Part shown: one piece after another, positions 62,798 through 64,000 of the stretch
Position numbering within the stretch: position 1 is the stretch's first letter
How the letters are laid out: every line of letters starts with the position of its first letter
DNA from: Tenggerimyces flavus
GTDB taxonomy: Bacteria; Actinomycetota; Actinomycetes; Propionibacteriales; Actinopolymorphaceae
Length of the DNA: 64,000 nt
Assembly: GCF_016907715.1 (NCBI RefSeq)
Contig: NZ_JAFBCM010000001.1
Span: forward strand, 3,534,001-3,598,000
Direction: 5' to 3'
Made by a program: the position numbers and the translations under genes
Notes under the pieces: model-generated
What the model saw: the letters and a program-made list of their open reading frames with translations, nothing else
What the model was told of the DNA's origin: nothing
Databases searched by the model: none

Positions 62798-64000
62798 CCG
62801 GCATGCTGCGCGGCGACGTCTCCGCGAAGCCGTTGACGCTGTCCCAGTTGAACGAGACGGCGCGGTACGAGCGCTTCGACGAGCTGCAGCGGCGGATGCC
62901 CGCGGTGTGGGACGCGATGCGGCTCAACCACGCCGACGAGAGCGTGGTCGTCGTTCCGTCGGTGAGCATCGACCGCGCGGTCGCGTACCCGGGCAGCCTG
63001 AGCCAGGCGTACGAGGAACGCCTGCTGTTCTTGCTGCTGTTGCTGCGACAGCCCCGGCTGCGGATGACGTACGTGACCTCGATGCCGATCGCGCCGGGGA
63101 TCGTCGAGTACTACCTCGCGCTGCTGCCCGGCGTGATCCCGAGCCACGCGCGCGCCCGGCTCGATCTGGTGTCCGTCGACGACGCGTCGCCCGCGTCGCT
63201 GAGCGAGAAGCTGCTCGCCCGGCCACGGCTGCTCGCGAAGATCGCGGCGGGCATCGCGAACCCGCGGCGCTCGCACCTGATCCCGTACAACACGACCACG
63301 CTCGAACGCGACATCGCGATCTCGCTCGGCATCCCCATGTACGGTGCCGATCCGCGACTCGCCGAGCTCGGCACGAAGACCGGCTGCCGGCGGCTGTTCG
63401 CCGAGACCGGTGTGCCGTACCCGCTCGGCTTCGAGAACCTGCACGACGTCGAGGAGGTCGTCGAGGCGATCGGGTCGATGCGCCGCACCCGGCCGACGAT
63501 CGCGGAGGTCATCGTCAAGCTCGACGAGGGGGTCGCGGGCGCGGGCAACGCGACCGTCGACCTGCGCGGGCTGCCGGAGCCCGGCTCCGCGGGGGAGCGC
63601 GACGCGGTGCGCGAACGGGTCCTGGGCATGCGGCTCGAAGCGCAGGGGACGCCGCTCGACACGTACCTCGCCAAGCTCACCGAGGGAGGGATCGTCGAGG
63701 AACGCATCACCGGGCAGGAACTGCGCAGCCCGAGCGTGCAGCTGCGGATCACGCCGAACGGCTCGGTCGAGCTGCTCTCGACGCACGACCAGCTGCTCGG
63801 CGGGCTGACCGGGCAGACGTACCTCGGCTGCGTGTTCCCGGCCGAACCCGCGTACGCGCGGACGATCTCCACGCACGCCGCGGCGATCGCCGACCGGCTC
63901 GTGGGGCTGGGCGTGCTCGGGCGGTTCGCGATCGACTTCGTGGTGGCGCGCGAGCGGGACGGGTCGTGGTCGGCGTACGCGATCGAGGTCACCTGCGCAA
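62794..64000 (+). CDS. ATP-grasp peptide ligase, PGM1-related (3' end missing)
   Basis: The frame is open from ATG 62794 (ATGA overlap) to the window end, 402 codons, no stop. N-terminal domain: LNETARYERFDELQRRMPAVWDAMRLNHADESVVVVPS. Middle: LIPYNTTTLERDIAISLGIPMYGADPRLAELGTKTGCRRLFAETGVPYPLGFENLHD, where the ATP-grasp fold begins, with VIVKLDEGVAGAGNATVDLRG as the nucleotide-binding Lys segment. The layout is that of the ligases related to pheganomycin PGM1, which join an amino acid-like group to a peptide. Linkage to a phosphorelay with cyclase is unusual. The substrate is not predictable here. Confidence 0.85.
   Translation, partial: MTGMLRGDVSAKPLTLSQLNETARYERFDELQRRMPAVWDAMRLNHADESVVVVPSVSIDRAVAYPGSLSQAYEERLLFLLLLLRQPRLRMTYVTSMPIAPGIVEYYLALLPGVIPSHARARLDLVSVDDASPASLSEKLLARPRLLAKIAAGIANPRRSHLIPYNTTTLERDIAISLGIPMYGADPRLAELGTKTGCRRLFAETGVPYPLGFENLHDVEEVVEAIGSMRRTRPTIAEVIVKLDEGVAGAGNATVDLRGLPEPGSAGERDAVRERVLGMRLEAQGTPLDTYLAKLTEGGIVEERITGQELRSPSVQLRITPNGSVELLSTHDQLLGGLTGQTYLGCVFPAEPAYARTISTHAAAIADRLVGLGVLGRFAIDFVVARERDGSWSAYAIEVTCA

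Overview
The window is a high-GC, densely packed piece of an actinobacterial chromosome. The evidence is the strong G/C third-position bias, the many GTG and TTG starts, ATGA/GTGA stop-start overlaps, leaderless-looking promoters, Tat lipoproteins, ECF sigma factors, and an amtB-glnK-glnD operon beside the SRP genes ftsY and ffh. Order and style fit the Propionibacteriales (Kribbella/Actinopolymorpha-like relatives), but that placement is an inference. No tRNA, rRNA or CRISPR array was seen.

Layout. 1-16.6 kb: a truncated giant secreted protein (seven-blade propeller, PLRTT repeats, protease-like end); a double-cyclase/AAA/TPR regulator; two tandem NTF2-like proteins; a three-gene overlapping unit of GAF protein, subtilisin-like protease and ECF sigma factor, flanked by two tiny paralogous genes that share an upstream inverted motif; a P-loop kinase; a MarR regulator with a near-perfect palindrome; ftsY followed by a 108-bp tandem array; and a membrane zinc peptidase. 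16.8-23.2 kb: peptide-binding lipoprotein plus gamma-glutamyltransferase, an aldehyde dehydrogenase and an amidohydrolase, separated by GAAGGGCACCTTC hairpin repeats. 23.2-38.9 kb: a LacI- and AraC-associated catabolic locus with an ABC importer (binding protein and two permeases, no ATPase), an oxidoreductase, two paralogous Tat-exported beta-helix proteins, a PLP enzyme, an SDR, a lactonase-like hydrolase and a PhyH oxygenase. Its operator and promoter can be read directly.

39-50.9 kb: a LuxR/LAL regulator, a PabB-like enzyme, an IS30 element sitting inside one copy of an intergenic repeat whose intact copy lies 7 kb away, an ECF42/DGPF pair, an MFS-TetR pair, an ECF sigma plus membrane partner, and a VOC protein. 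51-59 kb: nitrogen sensing (amtB, glnK, glnD), an inositol-phosphatase-like enzyme, an oxidoreductase, and ffh. 59.1-64 kb: an overlapping four-gene operon of hybrid histidine kinase, single-domain receiver, receiver-cyclase, and an ATP-grasp ligase of the PGM1 type that is cut by the window edge.

The ftsY-amtB-glnK-glnD-ffh neighbourhood is commonly close-linked in actinobacteria. Here about 36 kb of accessory genes, repeats and one IS lie between ftsY and amtB. The most promising undescribed systems are the kinase/receiver/cyclase/ATP-grasp operon, the GAF-protease-sigma unit with its flanking small paralogues, and the twin beta-helix catabolic locus.
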